Origin: an uncultured bacterium
GTDB lineage: Bacteria > Desulfobacterota > Desulfobulbia > Desulfobulbales > Desulfobulbaceae
DNA: 14,084 nucleotides
Reading direction: 5' to 3'
Assembly: GCA_903842475.1 (NCBI GenBank)
Contig: CAIMMA010000308.1
Span: forward strand, 1 to 14,084
Every line of letters starts with the position of its first letter. The first letter of the stretch is position 1. Below the pieces are notes generated by a model. It saw nothing but the letters and a program-made list of their open reading frames with translations. It had not been told where the DNA came from and did no database searches. The position numbers and the translations under genes are program-made. Below, piece after piece: positions 5,719 through 12,606 of the stretch.

Positions 5719-6684
5719 TTATTTAGAGGCGGAAAGGCAACCGCTGGGGCTGCAGGCGCAGCCGGCATTGGCAAACGGGTTCACCGTTACCGGGCCGGGC
5801 GGCAGGCGCTGCTCAACCGCGGTGACTACGGCGTCGAAGGCCTTGGTGGCCGGCGTTGCTTCATCCGAAGAAAGGTACGGGGTGCCGGAGTCGCCGGCGA
5901 TCACCACGCGCGGGTCCATGGGAACCCGGCCGAGGAACGGCAGATCGAAATCCCGGGCGGTCTGTTCGCCGCCACCGCTGCTGAAGATATCTACCGTCTG
6001 CTCGCAGTGCGGGCAGACAAAGCCGGACATGTTCTCCACCAGGCCGACGATCGGCATTTCCACGGTCTTGCAGAAGTTGATGGACTTGCGGACATCCGCC
6101 AGGGCCACGGCCTGCGGGGTGGTCACCACCACGGCCTGCACTCCGGGGATAGTCTGGGCGACCGATAGCGGTTCGTCGCCGGTGCCGGGAGGGGCATCGA
6201 CAATCAGGTAGTCGAGCGTCCCCCAGTCCATGTCGGAGATGAACTGACGGATGGCCTGGATTTTGAGCGGCCCGCGCCAGATAATGGCATCGTCCCGGTT
6301 TTTCATCATATATTCAAGGGAAACAACCTTGAGATTGTCGTTGAAGGCCAGGGGTGGAATCAGATCGTTCGGGTTGGCCGGAGCCTCGAGCGAGCCGGTG
6401 AGGTTGAGCATCCGGATAACGTCGGGGCCATGAAGATCGACGTCCATCAGGCCGACCTTATGCCCTTTTTTGGCCAGGCACAGGGCCAGGTTGACAGCGA
6501 CGGTCGACTTGCCGACGCCGCCCTTGCCGCTCATGACCAGGATTTTATTTTTAATTTTACCCAGGGATTTGGTGATGGCGATATCCTGCTGGGCCAGGCG
6601 GGCGTCGCCTGAACGTGAATCGCCTGATCCGCAGCTGCTGTTTGGCTGGTCGGACCCGCAGGATCCTCCACAAGAACTACTCAT
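5719..6684 (-). CDS. mrp: Mrp/NBP35-type iron-sulfur cluster carrier ATPase
   Basis: This is a 321-residue P-loop ATPase of the Mrp/ApbC/NBP35 family, which binds and hands over [4Fe-4S] clusters to target enzymes in the cytoplasm. The deviant Walker A is SGKGGVGKST (52-61), followed by MDVDLHGPD (80-88), DAPPGTGDE (163-171) and the cluster-binding CPHC (224-227) that bridges the dimer. It also has a cysteine-rich head (C5, C9, C18 in a Gly/Ser context) and tail (C309, C311, C316), which recall the extra N-terminal cluster of NBP35. Such cysteine-rich forms are common in anaerobes. GGAGG at 6690-6694, 5 nt upstream, fixes the start. It is the first gene of the likely mrp - hydrolase - selB transcript, with a long upstream leader. 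Confidence 0.95.
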   Translation of the reverse strand: MSSSCGGSCGSDQPNSSCGSGDSRSGDARLAQQDIAITKSLGKIKNKILVMSGKGGVGKSTVAVNLALCLAKKGHKVGLMDVDLHGPDVIRMLNLTGSLEAPANPNDLIPPLAFNDNLKVVSLEYMMKNRDDAIIWRGPLKIQAIRQFISDMDWGTLDYLIVDAPPGTGDEPLSVAQTIPGVQAVVVTTPQAVALADVRKSINFCKTVEMPIVGLVENMSGFVCPHCEQTVDIFSSGGGEQTARDFDLPFLGRVPMDPRVVIAGDSGTPYLSSDEATPATKAFDAVVTAVEQRLPPGPVTVNPFANAGCACSPSGCLSASK

Positions 6685-6748
6685 ATAAGCCTCCGATTAG
6701 AGAAAGGTAATGGAAAAAGAGTGTAAAAAGAATCGAACCCGTGAAAAA

Positions 6749-6793
6749 GCAGCCGGCCGGGCTTTCGAGCAACCGGCTTGCCGGCGGTGCTGC
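6749..6793 (-). other. Nested GC-rich hairpin in the mrp leader
   Basis: GCAGCCGGC (6749-6757) can pair with GCCG (6780-6783) and GCTGC (6789-6793), with further pairing of AGCCGG (6751-6756) to CCGGCT (6773-6778) as an alternative fold. Read on the minus strand it lies in the untranslated leader of mrp, roughly 65-110 nt before the start codon. No known riboswitch is recognised. Confidence 0.35.
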
Positions 6794-6889
6794 CATGGTC
6801 GTGGCGACCGGAAAACTTCTCTCAAGAGCAACATCCCGGAACCAGAAAAATTCAGGATGTCGGGGCTGGCGGGTTCAGTACAATTCGGG

Positions 6890-6918
6890 CTTATACATTA
6901 ACGCCGGACTTTTGAAAA
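6890..6918 (-). promoter_or_regulatory. Candidate sigma-70-type promoter for mrp - hydrolase - selB
   Basis: On the minus strand TTTTCA (6918-6913) and TATAAG (6895-6890) are separated by 17 nt, matching the sigma-70 boxes at 4 and 5 of 6 positions. Transcription would start near 6883, giving a leader of about 200 nt before the mrp start. The call rests on pattern alone. Confidence 0.4.
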
Positions 6919-6979
6919 GCAATGAAAAAAACAATTCCAGAATCTGGCAGAGATGCCTGCCTTTTGCTCGGTGTTTTTG

Positions 6980-7009
6980 TTGATTTATAATTGTCAGAAT
7001 AGTTATAGT
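6980..7009 (+). promoter_or_regulatory. Candidate promoter for the hsp20-lon-ftsY run
   Basis: TTGATT (6980-6985) and TATAGT (7004-7009) are 18 nt apart. A perfect TATAAT also lies at 6986-6991 but with a poor -35 box. No CIRCE repeat and no good sigma-32 pattern (CTTGAA with CCCCAT) were seen, although a heat-shock gene is downstream. Either start would give a leader of about 280 nt. Confidence 0.35.
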
Positions 7010-7072
7010 GGTTACTTGTATCGCATCGCCGCGCCCGGGCAGCGGCCAGCGGGCACGGTTAAGGGGTTTTCA

Positions 7073-7105
7073 GGACGGTTCCCGTCGGGAAAGCCCCTGC
7101 CGTCC
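7073..7105 (+). other. Nested inverted repeat in the hsp20 leader
   Basis: GGACGG (7073-7078) pairs with CCGTCC (7100-7105), enclosing TTCCC-GTC-GGGAA (7079-7091), a second perfect 5-bp hairpin. An alternative pairing joins AGGGG (7062-7066) to CCCCT (7094-7098). The mutually exclusive folds lie about 190 nt before the hsp20 start, so a direct effect on its ribosome-binding site is uncertain. Confidence 0.4.
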
Positions 7106-7286
7106 GGGGCGATACGCTGCAGCGATTCAATCTGATGGCCGGCGCAACCCGAATCGTCAGGATAATGCATACAGGAAAACGTCCGGGCAACACCACGGGG
7201 GCTCCCGCCGGTAGTGCCCGCCCTCGACCGGCAAGGCAACCTGTGCCAGAATAAACACGCTGCTTTGCGGCAAGAAGCATGCGTTT

Positions 7287-7292
7287 GGGAGG
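7287..7292 (+). promoter_or_regulatory. Ribosome-binding site fixing the hsp20 start
   Basis: GGGAGG sits 5 nt before ATG 7298. The open frame extends upstream to an ATG at 7214, but the extra 28 residues lack family similarity and have no Shine-Dalgarno sequence. ATCGA (7294-7298) and TCGAT (7304-7308) could form a weak hairpin around the start codon. Confidence 0.8.
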
Positions 7293-7297
7293 AATCG

Positions 7298-7741
7298 ATG
7301 GACTCGATCAGTAAAAAATTATTGGAAGAGCTGCAGCAGATGCAGCAGCATACGGGGCGCATCCTCCGCAGTATGTCCCTGCGAAAGATGATGCCGATGG
7401 AGTCCGAAGGCTGGCAACCGGCGGTGGATATTTATGAGGCTGAAAACAATATCCATGTCTATGCCGATCTGGCCGGGGTGGCGAGTGAATCGCTTCGGGT
7501 CACGGTTGCTGATCAGCAGTTGCAGATCAGCGGTTTTCGCCAGTTGCCGGCGCACCAGTCCATCGCCTGCATTCATCAGCTCGAAATTGAACTGGGCGGT
7601 TTTCAGCGAACCGTGTTTCTGCCGTCCGCCGTGGATGTAGAGCACGTTGCTTCGACCTATGTCAACGGCATATTGCAGATAACCCTCCCTAAGCGGATCA
7701 GAAAAAGCAGAGTGACGATCAGGATAACCCCTGGAGCATAA
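7298..7741 (+). CDS. Hsp20-family small heat-shock protein
   Basis: This is a 147-residue alpha-crystallin-type chaperone, an ATP-independent holdase that keeps unfolding proteins soluble. The N-terminal arm (about 1-45) is glutamine- and methionine-rich. The crystallin domain runs from about residue 46 (P-A-V-D-I-Y-E) through Y-A-D-L-A-G-V and L-Q-I-S-G to the conserved G-I-L-Q-I-T-L-P-K near residue 135. The sequence is a divergent member: the usual E/D-L-P-G-V is A-D-L-A-G-V, and the C-terminal tail is short without a clear IxI/V anchor beyond V-T-I-R-I. It is the first gene of a run with lon 3 nt downstream, a logical pairing of holdase and protease and a likely stress operon. It is preceded by a long structured leader. 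Confidence 0.9.
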   Translation: MDSISKKLLEELQQMQQHTGRILRSMSLRKMMPMESEGWQPAVDIYEAENNIHVYADLAGVASESLRVTVADQQLQISGFRQLPAHQSIACIHQLEIELGGFQRTVFLPSAVDVEHVASTYVNGILQITLPKRIRKSRVTIRITPGA

Positions 7742-7744
7742 TTC

Positions 7745-10123
7745 ATGGAAAACGAACAGCAAGCACCACAGAAAACAGCGGATCCTTCCCAGTTGGAAAT
7801 TCCCGAAATTCTCCCCATCCTGCCGTTGCACGGGTTTGTTTTTTATCCGGGCATGGGATTTCCTCTGCAGGTTTCCAGCGATGCCTCCAAGCAGCTGATT
7901 GACGATGTCCTCCTGGGCGATCGTCTCATCGGTCTGGTGCCAAGCCGTCGGGAGCAGGTCAAGGATGACGACCTGCTCGGCCCGGAAGATCTCTACAAGA
8001 TCGGGGTGGTCGGGTATCTGCACAAGCTCAATAAGGCGCCCGAGGGGTTCTATCAGGTGCTGGTGAGCGGCACCAAGAAGATCGCCGTTACCGAGTTTGT
8101 CGATTCCGAACCCTACATGAAGGCCAGGGCGGTTGAAGTCCCGATGGAAATCGTCGAGGACAAGAAGATCGAAGCCCTGCTTTTTAACGTCAAAGCTCAG
8201 TTCCAGAAACTGGTCGTTGCCACCGAACTGCCCCAGGAACTGGTGGTTACGGTCAACAGCCTGACCAATCCGTTTTATGTGGCCTATTTGGTCAGCTCCC
8301 AGCTCAACCTGAAGATTGAAAAGGAGCAGGAGGTTCTCGAAATCATCTCCCTCCACGATCTCCTGCACCATGTGGCCAAGGAGCTCGCGGCCCGCCTGGA
8401 GACCGTGGAGATGAGCAATCAGCTCCAGGCCTCCATGAAAAAGGATATGGACGAGCGTCAGCGGGAATTTTTTCTCCGCCAGCAGCTGGCGGCCATCCGC
8501 AAGGAACTGGGGGAAGGGGACGACGACAAGGTCGAGGTCAAGGAACTCAAGGCCAAGGTGGCCGAGAAGGCGCTCAGTGAGCAGGCCAGGAGCGTGGTCG
8601 ATAAAGAGATGGTCCGGCTGGAACGGATTCCGCCCTCTTCGCCCGAGTATTCGATGTCGCGTAATTATATCGACTGGATTCTCGACCTGCCCTGGATGGA
8701 TTCCACCAAGGATACCCTGGATCTCAATCAGGCGGAAACGGATCTCGATCAGGATCATTATGGCCTGAAAAAGATCAAGAAGCGGATTCTGGAGTTTTTG
8801 GCGGTTCGCAAGCTCAAAGAAGACATCCATGGCCCGATTCTCTGTTTTGTCGGCCCTCCCGGGGTCGGCAAGACCTCGCTCGGCCAGTCCATCGCCCGGA
8901 CCATGAACCGCAAATTCGTGCGCATCGCGCTCGGCGGGGTTCGCGACGAGGCCGAGATTCGCGGGCATCGGCGCACCTATGTGGGCGCCCTGCCGGGCCG
9001 GATCATCGAAAGTCTTAAGCGGGCCGGGGCCAATAATCCGGTGTTCCTGCTCGACGAGGTCGACAAGCTGGGTAACGATTTTCGCGGCGACCCTTCCTCG
9101 GCCCTGCTCGAAGTGCTCGATCCCGAGCAGAATTCGACCTTCACCGATCATTATCTGGACATCGAATTCGATCTGTCCAAGGTGATGTTCATCGCCACCG
9201 CCAACGTCCTGGATACCATCCCCGGGCCGCTTCGCGACCGCATGGAGGTGGTCGAACTCTCCGGCTACACCCAGAAGGAGAAGGTGGCCATCGCCACCCG
9301 GCATCTGCTGTCCAAGCAGCTGGAGGCGCATGCCCTGCGACCCGATGATCTGGAGATTCCGGAGGCCACCATCGAGGCGCTGATCGCCTCGTACACCCGG
9401 GAGGCCGGGGTGCGCAATCTGGAGCGCGAAATCGCCGCCCTCTGCCGAGGCACCGCCGCTGCCATTGCCCGTGGTCGGACCGAGAAGACGGTGGTGACGC
9501 CGGAAAAACTCTACGATTTCCTGGGCCCGCAGCGCTTTTTCCCGGAGATGAAGGCCCGCAGTTGGGGGCCGGGGTTGGCGACCGGCCTGGCCTGGACGCC
9601 GGTGGGCGGCCAGATCCTCTTTATCGAGACGTCAAGCATGAAGGGCAGGGGCGGCCTGACCCTGACCGGCAAACTCGGCGAGGTCATGAAGGAATCGGCC
9701 ACCGCGGCTTTGACCTACATCAAATCCCACGCCAAGGATCTGGGCATCGACGAGGATATTTTTGCGGGCATCGATCTGCATGTGCACGTGCCCGAGGGAG
9801 CGATCCCCAAAGACGGCCCCTCGGCCGGGGTGGCCATGGTTTCGTCGCTGGTTTCAGTGATCCTCGGCTGTCCGGTTCGTCAGGATGTGGCCATGACCGG
9901 TGAGATCACGCTGCGCGGCGATGTCCTGCCGGTGGGCGGCATTGGCGAAAAGGTCCTGGCAGCGCTCCGGGCCGGGATCAAAGAGCTGATCCTGCCGGTG
10001 CTCAACGAGAAGGATGTCCTGGAAATTCCCGAGGATGTCCGCAAGGGCGTGATCTTCCACTATCCCCACACCATCCGCGAAGTGTTGGCGATTGCCATAG
10101 AGAAATCCGGGGCAAATACCTGA
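7745..10123 (+). CDS. lon: ATP-dependent protease Lon
   Basis: This is a 792-residue LonA protease, a cytoplasmic hexamer that unfolds and degrades damaged and regulatory proteins. The N-terminal substrate domain begins at I-L-P-L/I-L-P-L-H-G, followed by a coiled-coil segment near residues 220-260. The AAA+ module has Walker A GPPGVGKT (370-377) and Walker B LLDEVDK (Asp437, Glu438). The C-terminal protease has the Ser-Lys dyad: Ser693 in K-D-G-P-S-A-G and Lys736, 43 residues apart as in E. coli Lon. Length is normal and all key residues are present. GGAG (7733-7736) inside the end of hsp20 serves as its ribosome-binding site, so translation is probably coupled to hsp20. Its stop overlaps the ftsY start (TGATG at 10121-10125). 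Confidence 0.98.
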   Translation: MENEQQAPQKTADPSQLEIPEILPILPLHGFVFYPGMGFPLQVSSDASKQLIDDVLLGDRLIGLVPSRREQVKDDDLLGPEDLYKIGVVGYLHKLNKAPEGFYQVLVSGTKKIAVTEFVDSEPYMKARAVEVPMEIVEDKKIEALLFNVKAQFQKLVVATELPQELVVTVNSLTNPFYVAYLVSSQLNLKIEKEQEVLEIISLHDLLHHVAKELAARLETVEMSNQLQASMKKDMDERQREFFLRQQLAAIRKELGEGDDDKVEVKELKAKVAEKALSEQARSVVDKEMVRLERIPPSSPEYSMSRNYIDWILDLPWMDSTKDTLDLNQAETDLDQDHYGLKKIKKRILEFLAVRKLKEDIHGPILCFVGPPGVGKTSLGQSIARTMNRKFVRIALGGVRDEAEIRGHRRTYVGALPGRIIESLKRAGANNPVFLLDEVDKLGNDFRGDPSSALLEVLDPEQNSTFTDHYLDIEFDLSKVMFIATANVLDTIPGPLRDRMEVVELSGYTQKEKVAIATRHLLSKQLEAHALRPDDLEIPEATIEALIASYTREAGVRNLEREIAALCRGTAAAIARGRTEKTVVTPEKLYDFLGPQRFFPEMKARSWGPGLATGLAWTPVGGQILFIETSSMKGRGGLTLTGKLGEVMKESATAALTYIKSHAKDLGIDEDIFAGIDLHVHVPEGAIPKDGPSAGVAMVSSLVSVILGCPVRQDVAMTGEITLRGDVLPVGGIGEKVLAALRAGIKELILPVLNEKDVLEIPEDVRKGVIFHYPHTIREVLAIAIEKSGANT

Positions 10124-11649
10124 TGCTTGGCTGGTTTAAAAAGAAATTCGGTGCAAAGACCGAAGAACCCGTTGCGGTTGAACCGGCACCGAGCGAAGTC
10201 GCGGCGGAGGAGGTTGCTGCCCCGTCTTTTCCCACCCCCATCGAGTCGTCCCCCGAGCCGTCGGCGGCAACATCTGCCCAGGATCAGGACGAAATCGTTG
10301 CAACGGAAGCAGTCGTTGAAGCGGCTGTGGCGGCTGCCCCGGCGCCTGTTGTCGAAGTCGGGGCGATGGCGCCGGTCGAAGGCCTTGATGTTGCCGCCGA
10401 AGTGTTCGTCGAAGCGTTGTGCGATACTGCCGCCCCGGATCTGACCGGCGAAGAGTCGGCCGAGGACGCTACGCCCGCCGACATCGCTGTTGCTCCGGAA
10501 TTGCCGATCCCTGAGGCACCGGTGATACCGGAGTTGGTCGAACAGGGAGAGGAGGGAGCGGAATCTGCCCCGGATCAGGAACCGGTAGCCGCCCCTGAGG
10601 CCAGTCGACTGCCGGCAGAACCGGTCGTCCTTGGCCGGGAAGAGGCTGCGGCCCCGGAGGCCGCCGAGGTCGAGGTCCCCGCGTCGGTTCTGGCGTCCAC
10701 CCGGGAAAAGCCGGCGGCTAAATCCATGTTCCAACGGCTGCAGGAGCGATTGGGCAAGACCAAGGAGAGCCTGGTCTATCGGCTGGACCGTCTTTTCCTC
10801 GGCAAAAAAGAAATCGATCAGGATTTGTTCGAGCAGTTGGAGGAGATTCTGATCACCGCCGACCTCGGGGTAGGGACCACCCTTGCCCTGCTCGACGAGG
10901 CCCGCAAAAAGGTCAAGCGCGACCAGCTGAGCGATCCCCAGGCCTTGAAAACCGTGCTCCGCGATCAGATTCTGGCCTATATCGAGGCCACCGACCAACC
11001 GGCCGAACTGGTGATGCCGGCCGAGGGTCCCTTTGTAATCATGGTGGTCGGGGTCAACGGCGTCGGCAAAACCACCTCCATCGGCAAAATCGCCGCCAAG
11101 TTCAAGCGCGCCGGCCAATCGGTTCTGCTGGTGGCCGGCGACACCTTCCGGGCCGCGGCCATCAACCAGCTCAAGATCTGGGGCGAGCGGGTCGGGGTCG
11201 AAGTGATCGCCCAGCACCCCGGGGCCGACCCCTCGTCCGTGGTCTTCGACGGCCTCGAATACGGGGTGGTCCACAACCATGACGTGATCATTATCGACAC
11301 CGCCGGCCGCCTCCATACCAGCGTCAACCTGATGGAAGAGTTGAAGAAAATCAAGCGAGTCGTCGGCAAGAAGATGGCCGGCGCCCCGCACGAGGTCATG
11401 CTGGTGCTCGATGCAAACACCGGCCAGAACGGTGTTTCCCAGGCCAAGCTGTTCCACGAGGCCGTGGGCGTCACCGGCCTCACCCTGACCAAGCTCGACG
11501 GCACAGCCAAGGGCGGCATCGTTGCCAATGTCTGTCGGGAGATCAGGATTCCGGTCCGTTTCATCGGTATCGGCGAACAGATCGACGACCTCCGCGATTT
11601 CGATGCCCGCGAATTTGTCGATGCCCTCTTTGACCGGCAGCGGGAATGA
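10123..11649 (+). CDS. ftsY: Signal recognition particle receptor FtsY
   Basis: FtsY is the membrane-associated GTPase that receives ribosome-SRP complexes and passes nascent membrane proteins to the Sec translocon. The 508 residues comprise a short basic start (W-F-K-K-K-F-G) suited to lipid contact, then a long acidic, Ala/Glu/Pro/Val-rich A domain to about residue 200, and the NG GTPase from about 202. GTPase motifs are GVNGVGKTT (310-318), DTAGR (392-396) and TKLDGTAKGG (456-465). The A domain is long and low-complexity but otherwise ordinary for Gram-negative FtsY. The start codon shares one base with the lon stop, so the two are surely co-transcribed and probably translationally coupled. 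A 68-nt gap without a clear terminator follows. Confidence 0.97.
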   Translation: MLGWFKKKFGAKTEEPVAVEPAPSEVAAEEVAAPSFPTPIESSPEPSAATSAQDQDEIVATEAVVEAAVAAAPAPVVEVGAMAPVEGLDVAAEVFVEALCDTAAPDLTGEESAEDATPADIAVAPELPIPEAPVIPELVEQGEEGAESAPDQEPVAAPEASRLPAEPVVLGREEAAAPEAAEVEVPASVLASTREKPAAKSMFQRLQERLGKTKESLVYRLDRLFLGKKEIDQDLFEQLEEILITADLGVGTTLALLDEARKKVKRDQLSDPQALKTVLRDQILAYIEATDQPAELVMPAEGPFVIMVVGVNGVGKTTSIGKIAAKFKRAGQSVLLVAGDTFRAAAINQLKIWGERVGVEVIAQHPGADPSSVVFDGLEYGVVHNHDVIIIDTAGRLHTSVNLMEELKKIKRVVGKKMAGAPHEVMLVLDANTGQNGVSQAKLFHEAVGVTGLTLTKLDGTAKGGIVANVCREIRIPVRFIGIGEQIDDLRDFDAREFVDALFDRQRE

Positions 11650-11717
11650 ACCTGTTTCTGACCACCCAATGCGGCCAAAGGCTCCTCGGCAGTCCCATCC
11701 TATCCTCATAATACCTC

Positions 11718-12557
11718 ATGGAATATCGACAACATAATCAACCGGGCTGCGGCGGGTGTCTGCTGCTGCTCGTCGTGCTGGCGCTGGTCACCGGCGGTGC
11801 CCCGGCCCTGCTCAATCTCCTCGGCTTCTTTTTTTATTCCGGTCTGGCCGGCGTGCTGCTACTGGTCGGGGCCTTCTGGGCGTTCACCTACTATGTCAAG
11901 CGGCGGGTTTCCACCTACGAGGCCTCGCAGAGCGAGAGCCATAACCGTTTTGTCTTTCTGCTGGTCAATATCCTGGTGAAGATCGCCCAGGCCGATGGCC
12001 ATTTTACCAAGGCGGAACTCAACGCCATTCTCAATTTCTTCCAGTATCATCTGCGCTACAATCAAGATCAGATGTACTGGGTCAAGCAGCTGGTCAAAGA
12101 CGCCCGTGATGCCGAGGGCGACCTGCGGCAGCTGCTCGACGAATTCCGTACCAGCTTTGCATACGAGCCGCGTTTGATCCTGCTGGAGCTGATCTACCAG
12201 ATCATCTACACCAAGCAGCCGCCGCCGGAAAACGAGCTGCGGCTGGCCCGCGACATTGCCCTGGTGCTGCAGATCACGGTCTACGATCAGCGCACCATCG
12301 AGGCCAAGTATATGTACCGGCAGCGGCAGGAGGCCACCTCCGCCGCCCAGCAGGAGGACCAGTACTACGCGGTGCTCGGCCTGGAGCCCGGGGCTGATTT
12401 TACCGAAATCAAGAAGGCCTACCGCAAGCTGTCCATGCAGTACCATCCGGACAAGGTCGGGCATTTGGGTGAGGAGTTTAAAAAGATCGCCGAGGAAAAA
12501 ATGAAGGAAATCAACGTGGCCTACGGCTACTTCGACAAGAAATTTTCGGGCAAGTGA
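11718..12557 (+). CDS. Membrane-anchored TerB-like/DnaJ-domain protein (DjlA-like)
   Basis: This 279-residue protein has three parts. Two hydrophobic segments (about 14-32 and 35-58) after a short CGGC-containing start anchor it in the inner membrane. A TerB-like helical domain (about 75-200) shows L-V-N-I-L-V-K-I-A-Q-A-D-G-H-F and the acidic pattern of that family. A C-terminal J domain (about 213-275) begins Y-Y-A-V-L-G-L and carries HPD at 243-245, the motif that stimulates the ATPase of DnaK. The order matches DjlA, a membrane co-chaperone, although a small number of J domains of this type act in other envelope processes. There is no good Shine-Dalgarno sequence before ATG 11718. It follows ftsY by 68 nt in the same direction, consistent with a role in membrane-protein quality control; that link is inference. 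Confidence 0.88.
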   Translation: MEYRQHNQPGCGGCLLLLVVLALVTGGAPALLNLLGFFFYSGLAGVLLLVGAFWAFTYYVKRRVSTYEASQSESHNRFVFLLVNILVKIAQADGHFTKAELNAILNFFQYHLRYNQDQMYWVKQLVKDARDAEGDLRQLLDEFRTSFAYEPRLILLELIYQIIYTKQPPPENELRLARDIALVLQITVYDQRTIEAKYMYRQRQEATSAAQQEDQYYAVLGLEPGADFTEIKKAYRKLSMQYHPDKVGHLGEEFKKIAEEKMKEINVAYGYFDKKFSGK

Positions 12558-12606
12558 TTGGCCTTGAGCCTACAGTTTAAAATCTAAAAAGTGAGAGGGG
12601 TGCGCA

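Larger units (their letters stand above)
6685..7297. other. Divergent intergenic region of about 610 bp with hairpins and candidate promoters
   Basis: No convincing protein gene is seen between mrp and the small heat-shock gene; the short open frames lack family resemblance. It contains an AT-rich core (about 6890-7020) with promoter-like boxes in both directions, flanked by GC-rich inverted repeats. These include GCAGC/GCTGC around 6749-6793, GCCGC/GCGGC at 7028-7046 and a nested repeat at 7073-7105. I looked for a tRNA, especially selC, and for a CIRCE operator and found neither. Confidence 0.6.

Noticed and set aside
6721..6840. Possible selC (tRNA-Sec) because of GGGTTCGATTC on the minus strand
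   Set aside because: The five-base T stem does not pair and no TCA anticodon arm or acceptor stem could be built.
7319..9331. 670-codon open frame antisense to hsp20 and lon
   Set aside because: It overlaps two certain genes on the other strand and has the composition expected from antisense codon bias.
10060..11709. 549-codon open frame antisense to ftsY
   Set aside because: FtsY motifs settle the plus strand; the antisense frame is low-complexity Gly/Asp/Arg-rich sequence.
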